A stretch of 64,000 bases of DNA, taken from positions 1-64,000 of the IMG/VR virus record IMGVR_UViG_3300029266_001112; one strand, 5' to 3'. The stretch is from a virus. The translations under genes and the position numbers were made by a program. The notes under the pieces are model-generated. The model made no database searches. It saw only the letters and a list, made by a program, of their open reading frames with translations, and had not been told where the DNA came from. Positions 9,808-19,194 of this stretch are shown one piece after another (the first letter of the stretch is position 1; every line of letters starts with the position of its first letter).

Positions 9808-11013
9808 ATGAAAGAAAATCGAATAGATCAAACTGTAAATTCTACTCTGGTATCGGATATTCTGCCAGAACATTTTGCTGCGGATTACCCAAATCTTATA
9901 ACATTTATAGAGACCTATTATAATTACATGGACTCCGATGGTCAATTCAATGATGTTATTAAGGATTTGTATGATATTAGGGACATAGGAACTACTAAAC
10001 TTTCATATATCGATAATATGTTTGAAGAATTTGCCTTGGGTATGGGTCAAGAATTTTTTAATGAACCAAGGGAAGTACTAAGAAATTTTGCTAAATTCTT
10101 CAGAGTCAAAGGTTCTTTGTATTCGGCAAAAGGATTTTTCAGATCATTTTATAATGATACCACCTCTGAGATAATCTACCCTAAAAAAGATTTATTCATG
10201 GTTGGAGATAGTGCTTCAGAAATTGGACCACAATCTACAAAAGTAATTCAAGATGGTGGTGTTTATCAAGTCTTGTCGGTTCTTATTAAATCTAAAACTT
10301 CTCTTGGTGAGTATGAAGACTTCTATAGAAAATTTGTACACCCAGCAGGATTTCATCTTGCAGCAGAAATGCAGATAGATACCAATAATTCGGTCACCAT
10401 AAAGTCTGAAACACCAACACCATTAGTTGATCCTGACCTAGCAATAGAAAATTCTCATCATTTTTCTATGGAACACATTCCTCTAGATTGCACTACATTA
10501 GTTCCATCTGGAAATGTCGTAATCATAGAAGCAAGTCCTTCTGGCGTTTTCAACAATTCTGCTGTTCTGGAACTTGATGATTCATCTGGGCAACTGGAAT
10601 GGGGTTTATCATATGACGCATCTATTGGTAACATGTATGGTCCAACAGGATTGGATGCAAGTCTTATCACTATCGAAAGAGTAAATAGTACCCCTTTGTC
10701 AGAAATAAAATCTTCTATAGATTCTGATTACTATGGTGCTTCGCGGCATATTAGAAATTATAATCAAGATAGTTGTGATCTCAATGCATTAACTGTCAGT
10801 AATTTCTGTTTTCAATTTAATGCAGCACTTGCCCCATACGATAGTGTTGGAAATTCTATTAATTTTCCAGCACACAGATATAGAACAATTAAAGAGTTTT
10901 GTGACTGTAAACCTAATTCTAACTATATAAATACCAAGTACAGTATAGGTTCATCTCTTATAAGCGATATTAAGGGAAAGACGATACAAGAAACTAAGGA
11001 CGCTTTAATCTAA
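9808..11013 (+). CDS. 7: Baseplate wedge protein equivalent to the C-terminal part of gp7
   Basis: The 401-residue protein has a pattern shared with the C-terminal third of T4 gp7: a helix YPNLITFIETYYNYMD, a YDIRDIGTT segment, NFAKFFRVKGSLYSAKGFFRSFY with E-I-I-Y following, and FVHPAGFHLA (T4: FVHPVGFGF). T4 gp7 is over 1000 residues, so here the N-terminal domains that form the outer arm are absent. The position between gp6 and gp8 agrees with the assignment. gp7, gp10 and gp8 build the T4 wedge, and the missing part implies a simpler outer baseplate. Confidence 0.78.
   Translation: MKENRIDQTVNSTLVSDILPEHFAADYPNLITFIETYYNYMDSDGQFNDVIKDLYDIRDIGTTKLSYIDNMFEEFALGMGQEFFNEPREVLRNFAKFFRVKGSLYSAKGFFRSFYNDTTSEIIYPKKDLFMVGDSASEIGPQSTKVIQDGGVYQVLSVLIKSKTSLGEYEDFYRKFVHPAGFHLAAEMQIDTNNSVTIKSETPTPLVDPDLAIENSHHFSMEHIPLDCTTLVPSGNVVIIEASPSGVFNNSAVLELDDSSGQLEWGLSYDASIGNMYGPTGLDASLITIERVNSTPLSEIKSSIDSDYYGASRHIRNYNQDSCDLNALTVSNFCFQFNAALAPYDSVGNSINFPAHRYRTIKEFCDCKPNSNYINTKYSIGSSLISDIKGKTIQETKDALI
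10926..10933 (+). promoter_or_regulatory. Possible internal late promoter TATAAATA upstream of gp8
   Basis: An exact TATAAATA lies inside the 3' end of the gp7-like gene, 101 bases before the gp8 start. Intragenic copies could be chance in AT-rich DNA, so this is weaker than the intergenic ones. Confidence 0.4.
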
Positions 11014-11026
11014 AGTAGGGAATAAC

Positions 11027-12403
11027 ATGGCATCAATTGTAACTGAAGCACTCAAGCAAGAACTAATTCAACCAGTGTTGAAAAATATTACTACTGGTGT
11101 TAGTCCATCTTTTTATCTGGGACTATCCAAATCACAATCATGGGAGAATGGTTCTGATTCTGCCCCAGCACCAAGAACTGATGTTGATGAGGAAAATGAT
11201 TTTCGTCGAGGATTACAAAGCGTAATCAAAATAAATTCTGCCTCTCTTGTTGTTAAGAAACAAAATTGGGTCAGTGGTGTAACGTATGCTCAGTATGATG
11301 ACCGTAGGACCATGAGTCAATATGATTCCGATGGTATCCCATATTATATTATGACTGATGCTCAAGATGTTTATATGTGTTTAGTAACTGGTAGAAATGC
11401 TGCTGGTGCAACCGTCCCATCTATTGTAAAACCATCTGGACAGAATACCCATATTTTTGGAACATCTGATGGTTATAGATGGAAATTTTTATACAGTGTG
11501 TCTCCTTTAGAAGCAAACTATCATATGACTCAAGATTGGATGCCTGTACGATACATTGAAAGTGTCGATTCAAATTCAACTGGAGCGGAAAATAAACAAA
11601 ATTCTGTTCAATTAAGCGCACGGCGTAGTGAAATCACATCATTTATTGTGGATAGCGGTGGTCTAGGATTTACAGACTCTTGTAAGATAAAAGTTAATGG
11701 TGTGATTGATGCCACCATTTTAGTTACAACTGCTGCTGGGGTAATAAAGAATGTATTGTTTGCATCTGATTCTAGCACATTCCATACAAGATCGGACCTT
11801 GACGGTGCATTGATAACTACTGTACATGCTGGAGGAACGACAGCATCTATCAGACCAGTGCTTTCAAACTCAATGGGTATCGGTGGAAATGCTGCTGTAG
11901 ACTTACGTGCCAAATCTATAATGATAAATTCTAAAATTACTGGAGGTCAATCAGACTTTATAACAGGACAAGACTTTAGGCAAGTTGGAATTATTAAAAA
12001 TATGAAAGATTCCCATGGATCAACTGGTAAATTTTTCACAGATAATTCTGGAAATGCGTTACATCAAATGAAAGTAACACCAAGTGTTGCATTTACAAAA
12101 GATACCTATATAGTAGGTGCCACAAGTGGCGCAAGAGCGTTTCTTGATAATGCTGTTGATAGTAATTTATTTTATCATCAGTTTGATTCAACTGGATATG
12201 TGGCGTTTGTTGCTGGAGAAACTGTTAGTGAAGATGGCGCATCTGGCACTGGAGTTATCTCTGCTAGTTCTGCTAAAATTAAACCAGAAGTTCACCCAAG
12301 GTCTGGTAATATTCTATACATAGATAATAGGGCAGCAGTGCAAAGAGTTGCCAATCAAACTGAAGATATTAAAATAGTTATTAAACTAGACAATTGTACT
12401 TGA
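11027..12403 (+). CDS. 8: Baseplate wedge subunit gp8
   Basis: A 458-residue protein carrying gp8 hallmarks: NITTGVSPSFYLGLSKSQSW at the N-terminus (T4: a segment ending in FGRSEPW), an NWVSGVTYAQYDD segment, DGYRWKFLYSVSP, and the C-terminal SGNILYIDNRAAVQR with NQTEDIKIVIKL, which matches the closing strand of T4 gp8. A glycine-rich insertion at about 215-400 makes it longer than the 334 residues of T4 gp8. gp8 bridges wedge proteins in the baseplate. AGTAGGGAATAAC before the ATG gives a usable ribosome binding site. Confidence 0.9.
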   Translation: MASIVTEALKQELIQPVLKNITTGVSPSFYLGLSKSQSWENGSDSAPAPRTDVDEENDFRRGLQSVIKINSASLVVKKQNWVSGVTYAQYDDRRTMSQYDSDGIPYYIMTDAQDVYMCLVTGRNAAGATVPSIVKPSGQNTHIFGTSDGYRWKFLYSVSPLEANYHMTQDWMPVRYIESVDSNSTGAENKQNSVQLSARRSEITSFIVDSGGLGFTDSCKIKVNGVIDATILVTTAAGVIKNVLFASDSSTFHTRSDLDGALITTVHAGGTTASIRPVLSNSMGIGGNAAVDLRAKSIMINSKITGGQSDFITGQDFRQVGIIKNMKDSHGSTGKFFTDNSGNALHQMKVTPSVAFTKDTYIVGATSGARAFLDNAVDSNLFYHQFDSTGYVAFVAGETVSEDGASGTGVISASSAKIKPEVHPRSGNILYIDNRAAVQRVANQTEDIKIVIKLDNCT

Positions 12404-12418
12404 TAGAAAGAAACTATA

Positions 12419-13372
12419 ATGGTTAAGACATTCACCACAAATACTTTTGCAAATGTTTATAGGGATGACTACGATGAAGATAAAAGTTTTCAACGTATCC
12501 TCTTTAACAATAAAAAAGCATTACAAGCAAGAGAACTGACCCAACTCCAAACGATTATCCAAGAAGGGGTCAATCGCTTCGGTAAAAACATCTTCAAAGA
12601 AGGTGCGGCGGTATCTGCTGGTGGTGTTGCTATCAATAATAGATATAGATTTATCAAATTAAATACGTCTGTAAACACATTACCAGCATCTCCAGATAAT
12701 TTAGTTGGAAAATCTTTTGTAGGACAAACTTCTGGGGTCACTGTACAAATATTGCAAGTTGTTATAGCAGTATCACCAGACCCTGCAACATTATATGTTC
12801 AATATACAAATACTCTTAGTGCAACATCTTCGACTGAAACGATAAATGTTACTCCTGGTGAAGAACTTGTGGAGAATAATGGATCGACTCGTCTTATTGT
12901 TCAAACTACTAATACTACTCTTAATCCTTCATTCGGATATGGTACAAAATTCTCAGCGGGCAATCAAGACTTCTTTACACAAGGATTTTTTGTTCATGCC
13001 GCACAGCAAGAAATAATAATTTCAAAATACACCAACAATATTACAAAAGTGGTTGGATTTCAAGTAGTCCAAGATATCGTCACAGTAGACGATGATAACA
13101 CTTTATATGATAATCAAGGAAGTTTGCCAAATCAGACTGCACCTGGTGCTGATCGTTTTAGAATTAGACTAGTCCTTACAACTCAAGACCTCATCACATC
13201 TGGTCAGACGTTTGTGTATGTTGCAAATATCGTAGATTCAAAGATAGCGGAAAGAGTTACTGGATTGGATCAATATAATTTAGTAAATGATTTAATGGCA
13301 GTCAGGACAAATGATGAGTCGGGAGATTATACAGTTACACCATTTTTCATCAGATTCGAGGATAGCGCATAA
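12419..13372 (+). CDS. DUF4815-type virion structural protein, N-terminal part (separate gene)
   Basis: The 317-residue product starts with the strong N-terminal signature of a large structural protein family common in T4-like marine phages: RDDYDEDKSFQRILFNNKKALQARELTQLQTIIQEGVNRFGKNIFKEG. In homologues I recall, this continues without a break into the part now found in the next gene. Here it ends at TAA at 13370-13372 in the overlap TAATG. The stop in the second frame just upstream of that ATG shows that the two genes are in different frames. It probably forms part of a tail or fibre-attachment complex; no enzymatic motif is visible. Confidence 0.75.
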   Translation: MVKTFTTNTFANVYRDDYDEDKSFQRILFNNKKALQARELTQLQTIIQEGVNRFGKNIFKEGAAVSAGGVAINNRYRFIKLNTSVNTLPASPDNLVGKSFVGQTSGVTVQILQVVIAVSPDPATLYVQYTNTLSATSSTETINVTPGEELVENNGSTRLIVQTTNTTLNPSFGYGTKFSAGNQDFFTQGFFVHAAQQEIIISKYTNNITKVVGFQVVQDIVTVDDDNTLYDNQGSLPNQTAPGADRFRIRLVLTTQDLITSGQTFVYVANIVDSKIAERVTGLDQYNLVNDLMAVRTNDESGDYTVTPFFIRFEDSA

Positions 13373-16300
13373 TGGCGAATATTAAATTAAGGGTTTCCCC
13401 TGGTAAAGCATATGTTAATGGTTATAAGATACAAAAAAATCTTCCAACATTTTTATCTGTAAGCAAATCAACTACATCAGAAACTATTACAAACGATACG
13501 ATTGGCGCTGCATACGGGCATTATATTTTGGTATCAGTTGGTGGTCTTCAGAGTATTCCAAACATAACCAATCTTGGTGTTGTTAATATCAAAAACGGTG
13601 TCGGACAGTCTGGCGTTCAAGTTGGTACTTGCAGAATTAGGGCAGTTGAGAAATATAGCGCATTGGTAGATGCTGCTGGCGATGCCGTTGTTGCATATAA
13701 ACTTTATATTTTTGATATTGTAATGAGTTCTGGTAAGTTTTTCTCTACTGATGCAAAAAGTATTGGTTTGACAACAACAGATTTTGCTAACATATATCAA
13801 GAAAATTCTAGATCAATAATTCATGGCGCACATAACAAAGGTCTCATTTTCTCCACTGCCAATCCAAGGGCAAAGAATGTAACAAATCTTTCACTATATC
13901 AACAAAAAAGATTTTCGGCAACTCTTTCAGCAGGAGCGACATCATTAACATTTTCTTGTTCTGCTGGTGAAGTTTTTGTTCATCTTGATGATTGGATTGT
14001 TGCAAATGGCAACGGTACTATTCAAACCAATGGTGTAACTGCTGGAAGTCTTAATACGACATCAGCAACTGTCAACAGTCTAGTTGCACAAGATGTAGCA
14101 TCAGACGAAACTTTTACAATTATTGCATACGTATATAAAGCAAGTGCAAATTTGGCATCAAAAACAAAACAAGTCGGTACAAGAAATTATACTGTTGCTT
14201 GGACACCAGGTGCTACTGACGTAGTTGTCGATTTAAATGAAGTTGATATTATATCTGTATCAGAAATTAGATATGCTGACGCCACTGGAGACATCATTAC
14301 TGATAAGTTTGTAGTCGATAATGGACAAAGAGATGCTTTCTATGAAACAGGAAAGTTGCGCTTAAAGAATGGCAACTCCTTAAATAATACCACCATTTGG
14401 GTAGTATTTACATATTTTGAGCATGGTCAAGGCGATTATTTTGCTCCGAATTCTTATGTTGGTGCTGGAGTTACTTATTCAAATGTTCCAACATATGTCA
14501 TGGAAAACGGTTTAGAAATTGATTTGAAAGATGCTGTCGATTTGAGACCATCTAAAGGTCAAACAGGTAATAACTTTTCACATTCATCTGCTAGAGTTCC
14601 ACCAATCGTTAAACCAACATCTATTATGACAGGAGATATTGAATATTACCTTCCAAGATATGATAAATTGATTATTCAACAATCTGGACAATTTAAGTAT
14701 GTTGAAGGAACACCATCATTCGACCCTAAGTTTCCAGACGTACCTACAAATTCTATGGAAATATATCGCGTAAGACTAAACCCATATACTTTGAGTAATA
14801 AAGATTTATCGTTTAGTATGATCGAAAATAAAAGATATACTATGAGAGATATTGGAAAAATTGATAAGAGGGTGGATGATTTAGAAGAACAAGTAACACT
14901 TTCACTACTTGAGGTCGATACCAAGAATATTCAAGTATTTGATGAAAATGGTAATCCAAGAACTAAAACTGGTTTTATCGCAGATAATTTTTCAGATCAA
15001 AGTCACATAGATGTAAACAATCAAGAATATAGGGCATCAATTGACCCGCAAGAACAATTTGCAAGACCCAAATACAGTGCTAATAATATTGGTTTGTTTT
15101 ATGATGATGCACTTTCAACTGGAACCACAATTGTAGGCGATAGTGTTTATTTAGATTATGTTGATTCAGATTATATGGAGCAAAGTCTAGCATCTGGCAC
15201 AGAAAATGTCAACCCATTTATGATCATGGGATTTAGGGGTCATATTAAAATGTCTCCCGCAAGTGATGATTGGAAAGAAATTGAATACCTTGCTGATAAT
15301 ATAATTGATAATGGGTCAAGACTTAATACTGATGCAGCAGTCCTTTGGAACGAATGGGAATGGAATTGGGGCGGTTCAGACTTAAATGGTCTTGAAATTG
15401 GCGCTGAAATATCCCAAGCAAGAGTTACAAGTGAAGACCCATTTACTGATGTAAGTCAATTCACTACTCGTAGTGGTGCATTTGGTACTAGTCGTAGACG
15501 TTGGAATAGAACCACCACAGGCGTTAATAGAACTACAAGCACTGTTGTAAATAGGATTGTTGGCAGTAGCACTATCAATGAAGTTGTTGGTGATAGACTT
15601 GTCCAATGGGCGTTCATCTCATTTATGAGATCAAAAATGGTTTTCTTCAAAGCATCTGGTGTTCAAGCGAATACTGAAATGTTTGCATTTTTCGATGGTG
15701 TTTCAATTGCGGATTGGGTTAAACAAGAAAGTTTCTTTTCTTATAACTCGCATAAACAAACTGAGTATGGAAACACTCAACTCAATGCCACGGCACATCC
15801 AAATACTAAATCTAAATTATATAGTGATGGAAATGGTCAACTTGAAGGATCGTTCTTTATCCCAAATACTGATGCCATCAGATTTAAAACTGGTACATTA
15901 GAATTTAAATTAACAGATATCACAAGTATAGACGATAGTAAAGCGATAACCACTGCTTCTAGCGTATTTACTTCTACTGGCGTATTGGACACCCGACAAG
16001 AAGATGTTGAAAGTACTAGAATATTAGAAGTTGTCGGCACAAGTCTTGAAACAGTTAATAGGGAAGTCACTTCGGTAAATACTACAAGAGTTGATCCTCT
16101 TGCCCAATCCTTTACAATTCACGAAGAAACTGGGGTATTTGTTACCAAATTAACATTGTATTTCAAACAGAAAAGCACCACTGATCCAGTTTGGGTTCAA
16201 ATAAGACCAATGGTAAATGGGTATCCATCTTCGGATGTCATTGTACCTAGTTCGCAAAAATTATTAGCATCTTCACAAGTCTCAGTAAGTGCAGATGCTA

Positions 16301-17709
16301 CTGTTGGTACAGTATTTACATTTGAAGAACCAATTTACCTAAAGGGTAATCAAACAGATTATTGTGTAGTTTGTCTAACAAATAATACTGATTATTTACT
16401 CTACACGGCAAAAGTTGGTGAGTTTGTTTTAGGAACCACAGAAGCAAAAATCAATAGACAACCATTCTTAGGTTCGTTGTTTAAATCTCAAAATAGTACA
16501 ACTTGGGAAGCAGCACAATGGGAAGATATGAAATTCAAGTTAGAAAGAGCATCCTTCTCCACAACTGGTGGTATTGCTACTCTTAAAAATGCTAATGTAC
16601 CTTTGAAACTTTTAAAGTCTAATCCTATTACGCTCTTTGCAAAAGGCGCACCCATAACTGCTGTTGATAAGACAACGGTTAAGGTAAATGCTCCTAATCA
16701 TGGATTGGTTGTTTCTGATAGTGTTATTATACAAGGTGTCGTAAACGGGTTATATGGTACTGCTATCAATAATTCTGGAACAGCACATACGGTTACAGAG
16801 GTTGATGCTAATAGTTTCGCTTTTGTATCTTCTGCTAGTGCAATAACAACAAAAGCAGCAACTGCATCAAATGCGGTTCCTTTAAGTCCAGTTATAACTG
16901 GTGGAGTTGGTGTAACAATAACACAGCAATATGCTTATAATCTAGCATGGCCAAATATTGAAACATTATCTCCAATTGGATCAGCAATCAACTTCACACA
17001 TTCTGGTATCAGTGGTAAATCTCTTGCTGGTGCAGAATCTCCATATGTACAATATTCAACACCAACGGCATTTATACCAAAAACTAATAACTATTATGCC
17101 TCACCAAGATCGATTGCAAACACAACCAGAGAGGGTTCTATGGGTCATTCATCACTTCTTGTGTATGGCAATATGAACACGACATCTAATTTTGTTTCCC
17201 CACAGATCGATATACAAAGGGCATCTGTTAATCTGATAGAAAACCTTATTGATAAACCCACACCCACAAGTGCTGGTGCTGCAAATCAAATCGTTCTTGA
17301 TATTGCAACATCTGGATATGAAACGTACAAACCAGAAACTGATCCACTTAATGGTTCAGCAGGATCGAAGCATATTACAAAATCTGTTCGGTTGTTATCA
17401 GCAGCAAATGGATTAAAAGTTTTTGCTGGTATCAATAGACCGTCTGTTTGTGGTGTTGATTTATACTACAAAGCAGAAATGGGTGATATTGAGTTTGATA
17501 GCGTTCCTTGGGTCTTGGCACCAGTAGATACTAAAATGCCAAGTGATGATGATGTTAGCACTTTCAGAGAATATATCTATACTATAGGTGGTGATACTGG
17601 AACAATGCCAGACTTCACTAAATTTAAACTAAAAATAGTTATGACCTCAACAAATAGTTCTAAAGTACCCGCGATAAGAGATTTACGTGCAATAAGTTTA
17701 GGTGATTAA
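13372..17709 (+). CDS. DUF4815-type virion structural protein, main part
   Basis: The 1445-residue product begins LRVSPGKAYVNGYKI, which in related proteins is an internal conserved block of the same DUF4815-like family. Later blocks also fit: TSIMTGDIEYYLPRYDKLII and RYTMRDIGKIDKRVDDLE (about 420-500), and VDPLAQSFTI with a domain of jelly-roll type at about 890-1060. The ATG overlaps the previous stop by one base, so translation is probably coupled. The protein is most likely a large baseplate-peripheral or fibre-attachment protein standing where T4 carries gp9-gp12. Exact placement in the virion cannot be read from sequence. Confidence 0.75.
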   Translation: MANIKLRVSPGKAYVNGYKIQKNLPTFLSVSKSTTSETITNDTIGAAYGHYILVSVGGLQSIPNITNLGVVNIKNGVGQSGVQVGTCRIRAVEKYSALVDAAGDAVVAYKLYIFDIVMSSGKFFSTDAKSIGLTTTDFANIYQENSRSIIHGAHNKGLIFSTANPRAKNVTNLSLYQQKRFSATLSAGATSLTFSCSAGEVFVHLDDWIVANGNGTIQTNGVTAGSLNTTSATVNSLVAQDVASDETFTIIAYVYKASANLASKTKQVGTRNYTVAWTPGATDVVVDLNEVDIISVSEIRYADATGDIITDKFVVDNGQRDAFYETGKLRLKNGNSLNNTTIWVVFTYFEHGQGDYFAPNSYVGAGVTYSNVPTYVMENGLEIDLKDAVDLRPSKGQTGNNFSHSSARVPPIVKPTSIMTGDIEYYLPRYDKLIIQQSGQFKYVEGTPSFDPKFPDVPTNSMEIYRVRLNPYTLSNKDLSFSMIENKRYTMRDIGKIDKRVDDLEEQVTLSLLEVDTKNIQVFDENGNPRTKTGFIADNFSDQSHIDVNNQEYRASIDPQEQFARPKYSANNIGLFYDDALSTGTTIVGDSVYLDYVDSDYMEQSLASGTENVNPFMIMGFRGHIKMSPASDDWKEIEYLADNIIDNGSRLNTDAAVLWNEWEWNWGGSDLNGLEIGAEISQARVTSEDPFTDVSQFTTRSGAFGTSRRRWNRTTTGVNRTTSTVVNRIVGSSTINEVVGDRLVQWAFISFMRSKMVFFKASGVQANTEMFAFFDGVSIADWVKQESFFSYNSHKQTEYGNTQLNATAHPNTKSKLYSDGNGQLEGSFFIPNTDAIRFKTGTLEFKLTDITSIDDSKAITTASSVFTSTGVLDTRQEDVESTRILEVVGTSLETVNREVTSVNTTRVDPLAQSFTIHEETGVFVTKLTLYFKQKSTTDPVWVQIRPMVNGYPSSDVIVPSSQKLLASSQVSVSADATVGTVFTFEEPIYLKGNQTDYCVVCLTNNTDYLLYTAKVGEFVLGTTEAKINRQPFLGSLFKSQNSTTWEAAQWEDMKFKLERASFSTTGGIATLKNANVPLKLLKSNPITLFAKGAPITAVDKTTVKVNAPNHGLVVSDSVIIQGVVNGLYGTAINNSGTAHTVTEVDANSFAFVSSASAITTKAATASNAVPLSPVITGGVGVTITQQYAYNLAWPNIETLSPIGSAINFTHSGISGKSLAGAESPYVQYSTPTAFIPKTNNYYASPRSIANTTREGSMGHSSLLVYGNMNTTSNFVSPQIDIQRASVNLIENLIDKPTPTSAGAANQIVLDIATSGYETYKPETDPLNGSAGSKHITKSVRLLSAANGLKVFAGINRPSVCGVDLYYKAEMGDIEFDSVPWVLAPVDTKMPSDDDVSTFREYIYTIGGDTGTMPDFTKFKLKIVMTSTNSSKVPAIRDLRAISLGD

Positions 17710-17710
17710 T

Positions 17711-17920
17711 ATGCTATTTTCTAAAATCCAAGGTGAACAAAATTATGTCAAAGACCTAGAATCTGGTGCCATAGTTAATAATGATATTACGGAAATTCAA
17801 AAGTCCAAGATGAGAAAACAAAAAATGCGAGAAGAAAAAGAAGAATTTCAAGTATTAAAATCAGAAGTAGCAGATATGAAAAGTTTGCTCGTAGAAATTT
17901 CCAGAAAGTTAGGTGACTAA
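17711..17920 (+). CDS. Small charged coiled-coil protein
   Basis: A 69-residue protein starting at the ATG preceded by TTAGGTGAT (a GTG nine bases upstream is less likely). It contains DLESGAIVNND and then a highly charged helix rich in K, R and E (QKSKMRKQKMREEKEEFQVLK region) that should form a coiled coil. Small proteins of this kind occur next to structural genes in marine T4-like phages, but I know no function. It overlaps the next gene by one base (TAATG) and so is probably co-translated with the fibre gene. Confidence 0.6.
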   Translation: MLFSKIQGEQNYVKDLESGAIVNNDITEIQKSKMRKQKMREEKEEFQVLKSEVADMKSLLVEISRKLGD

Positions 17921-19131
17921 TGGCAAGATTAGAAAATGTAGATTTAAGTAATTCAATAAATGCTTGGAGACAGAAAACAAATCTCACTGCAACATATATC
18001 GGTGATTTGGACAATTTAAATACTTCTGATAGTGGGACTATTGTAGGAGCAATCAATTCAATCCAAAGTAAATTTGCTGTTAATGGTGAAGTACAAGGAT
18101 TGGCAAAAACTGCTTTGGCGTTATCCACTGGTGGTTCTGGAGCGCATTCGTCTTTATCATACGCAGATTCAGCAGGGGTTGGTGGTGGTCTCTTTACTTT
18201 CACATGCAATACCCTTACTCATACAGATATTCCTAATTTGGACGGTGGCAAGATCACAACTGGAACTATTGATCCTGGTAGAATACCAGCAATAGATGCA
18301 CTGAATATAACAACTGGTACGTTAGCGACTGCTAGGTTACCTTATTTTTCTGCGAATCAAACGACAGCAGGGCAATTTGACAGTGACCGCATACCATCTT
18401 TATCAACAAGTAAAATAACTAAAGGCGTTTTTCTTATTGGAAGAATACCAGATATTCCCTCTAGTAAAGTAATAGCAGATGGAAGTACTGTCCCATTAAC
18501 TGCAATGGACCCATCACTCGTAAGAAACAATGTTTCTACAACATACTCAGGTACGAGAGTCTATAACGGCACCAGCACTTTTTATGATACTGTTACGGTT
18601 GGAACTAGTGCCAGTCCCGTAGTCACTACTTTTAATGGAAATATAACTCACACTGGTAATATTATTCCTGCTGGTGTAAGTAATTCATATACAATTGGTA
18701 CAGCAACAGAAAAGTATCTGTCGGTTCATGCTACAACATTTTCTGGAAATGCCACATCTGCTAATTTTGCTGACCTCGCGGAAAAATATACTACAGATGA
18801 GGATTATCCAGTAGGCACTGTTATGATGGTAAACTACGGACCTGCTAGAGATGGTGAAACCACCAAATGCTCACCCTCTGGTATTCCAGTTGGAGTTATT
18901 TCAGCGGAACCAGCATTTCTTATGAATGCAGAAGCAGAAGGTCAAGCACTTGCCCTTAAAGGTAGGGTTCCTGTTAGAGTGTGTGGACAAGTTAGAAAAG
19001 GTGAAGCAGTTTATACTTGGAAAGATGGTTGTGCCAGTACTGAGTTCAATGGTGCCGAAATAGTTGGAATTGCTCTTGAAAATAGTGATATTGAAGATGA
19101 AAAAATGATTGAGTGTGTTCTTAAAGTTTAA
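17920..19131 (+). CDS. Fibre or virion decoration protein, first copy of the paired N-terminal module
   Basis: 403 residues. The N-terminal 45 residues (NSINAWRQKTNLTATYIGDLDNL) are paralogous to those of the fibre gene at 29571, suggesting both bind the same site on the particle. The middle is low-complexity with ITTGTIDPGRIP and TGTLATARLP repeats typical of phage fibre shafts. The C-terminal 120 residues begin NFADLAEKYTTDEDYPVGTVMMV and run to GRVPVRVCGQVRKGEAVY, a compact domain that ends many marine phage fibre proteins and resembles the self-cleaving C-terminal chaperone/peptidase G2 type. The next genes form the accessory island. Confidence 0.72.
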   Translation: MARLENVDLSNSINAWRQKTNLTATYIGDLDNLNTSDSGTIVGAINSIQSKFAVNGEVQGLAKTALALSTGGSGAHSSLSYADSAGVGGGLFTFTCNTLTHTDIPNLDGGKITTGTIDPGRIPAIDALNITTGTLATARLPYFSANQTTAGQFDSDRIPSLSTSKITKGVFLIGRIPDIPSSKVIADGSTVPLTAMDPSLVRNNVSTTYSGTRVYNGTSTFYDTVTVGTSASPVVTTFNGNITHTGNIIPAGVSNSYTIGTATEKYLSVHATTFSGNATSANFADLAEKYTTDEDYPVGTVMMVNYGPARDGETTKCSPSGIPVGVISAEPAFLMNAEAEGQALALKGRVPVRVCGQVRKGEAVYTWKDGCASTEFNGAEIVGIALENSDIEDEKMIECVLKV

Positions 19132-19139
19132 GTTATCTA

Positions 19140-19168
19140 TTGACAATTTGAAGTGTGTATTATATAAT
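19140..19168 (+). promoter_or_regulatory. Exact consensus sigma-70 promoter of the accessory island
   Basis: TTGACA at 19140-19145 and TATAAT at 19163-19168 are separated by exactly 17 bases, the full bacterial housekeeping consensus. It occupies the 63-base gap between the fibre gene and the cupin gene. No TATAAATA late element is present in this gap. Transcription should start near 19175, leaving about a 20-base leader with a ribosome binding site (AGAGGA, 19183-19187 region). It implies that the host polymerase can transcribe the island without phage late factors. Confidence 0.85.
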
Positions 19169-19182
19169 GATGTTAGTCATCA
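19168..19182 (+). promoter_or_regulatory. Short inverted repeat at the predicted transcription start
   Basis: TGATG-TTAGT-CATCA is a perfect 5-base inverted repeat with a 5-base loop spanning the expected start site of the sigma-70 promoter. It could be an operator half-site pair or a small 5' hairpin, or chance. Confidence 0.3.
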
Positions 19183-19194
19183 GAGGATTTAACT

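Noticed and set aside
13340-13380. A sequencing frameshift between the two DUF4815-type genes
   Set aside because: The junction has a clean TAATG and a separate stop just before the second ATG in its frame, which fits a real gene boundary; still kept as an alternative.
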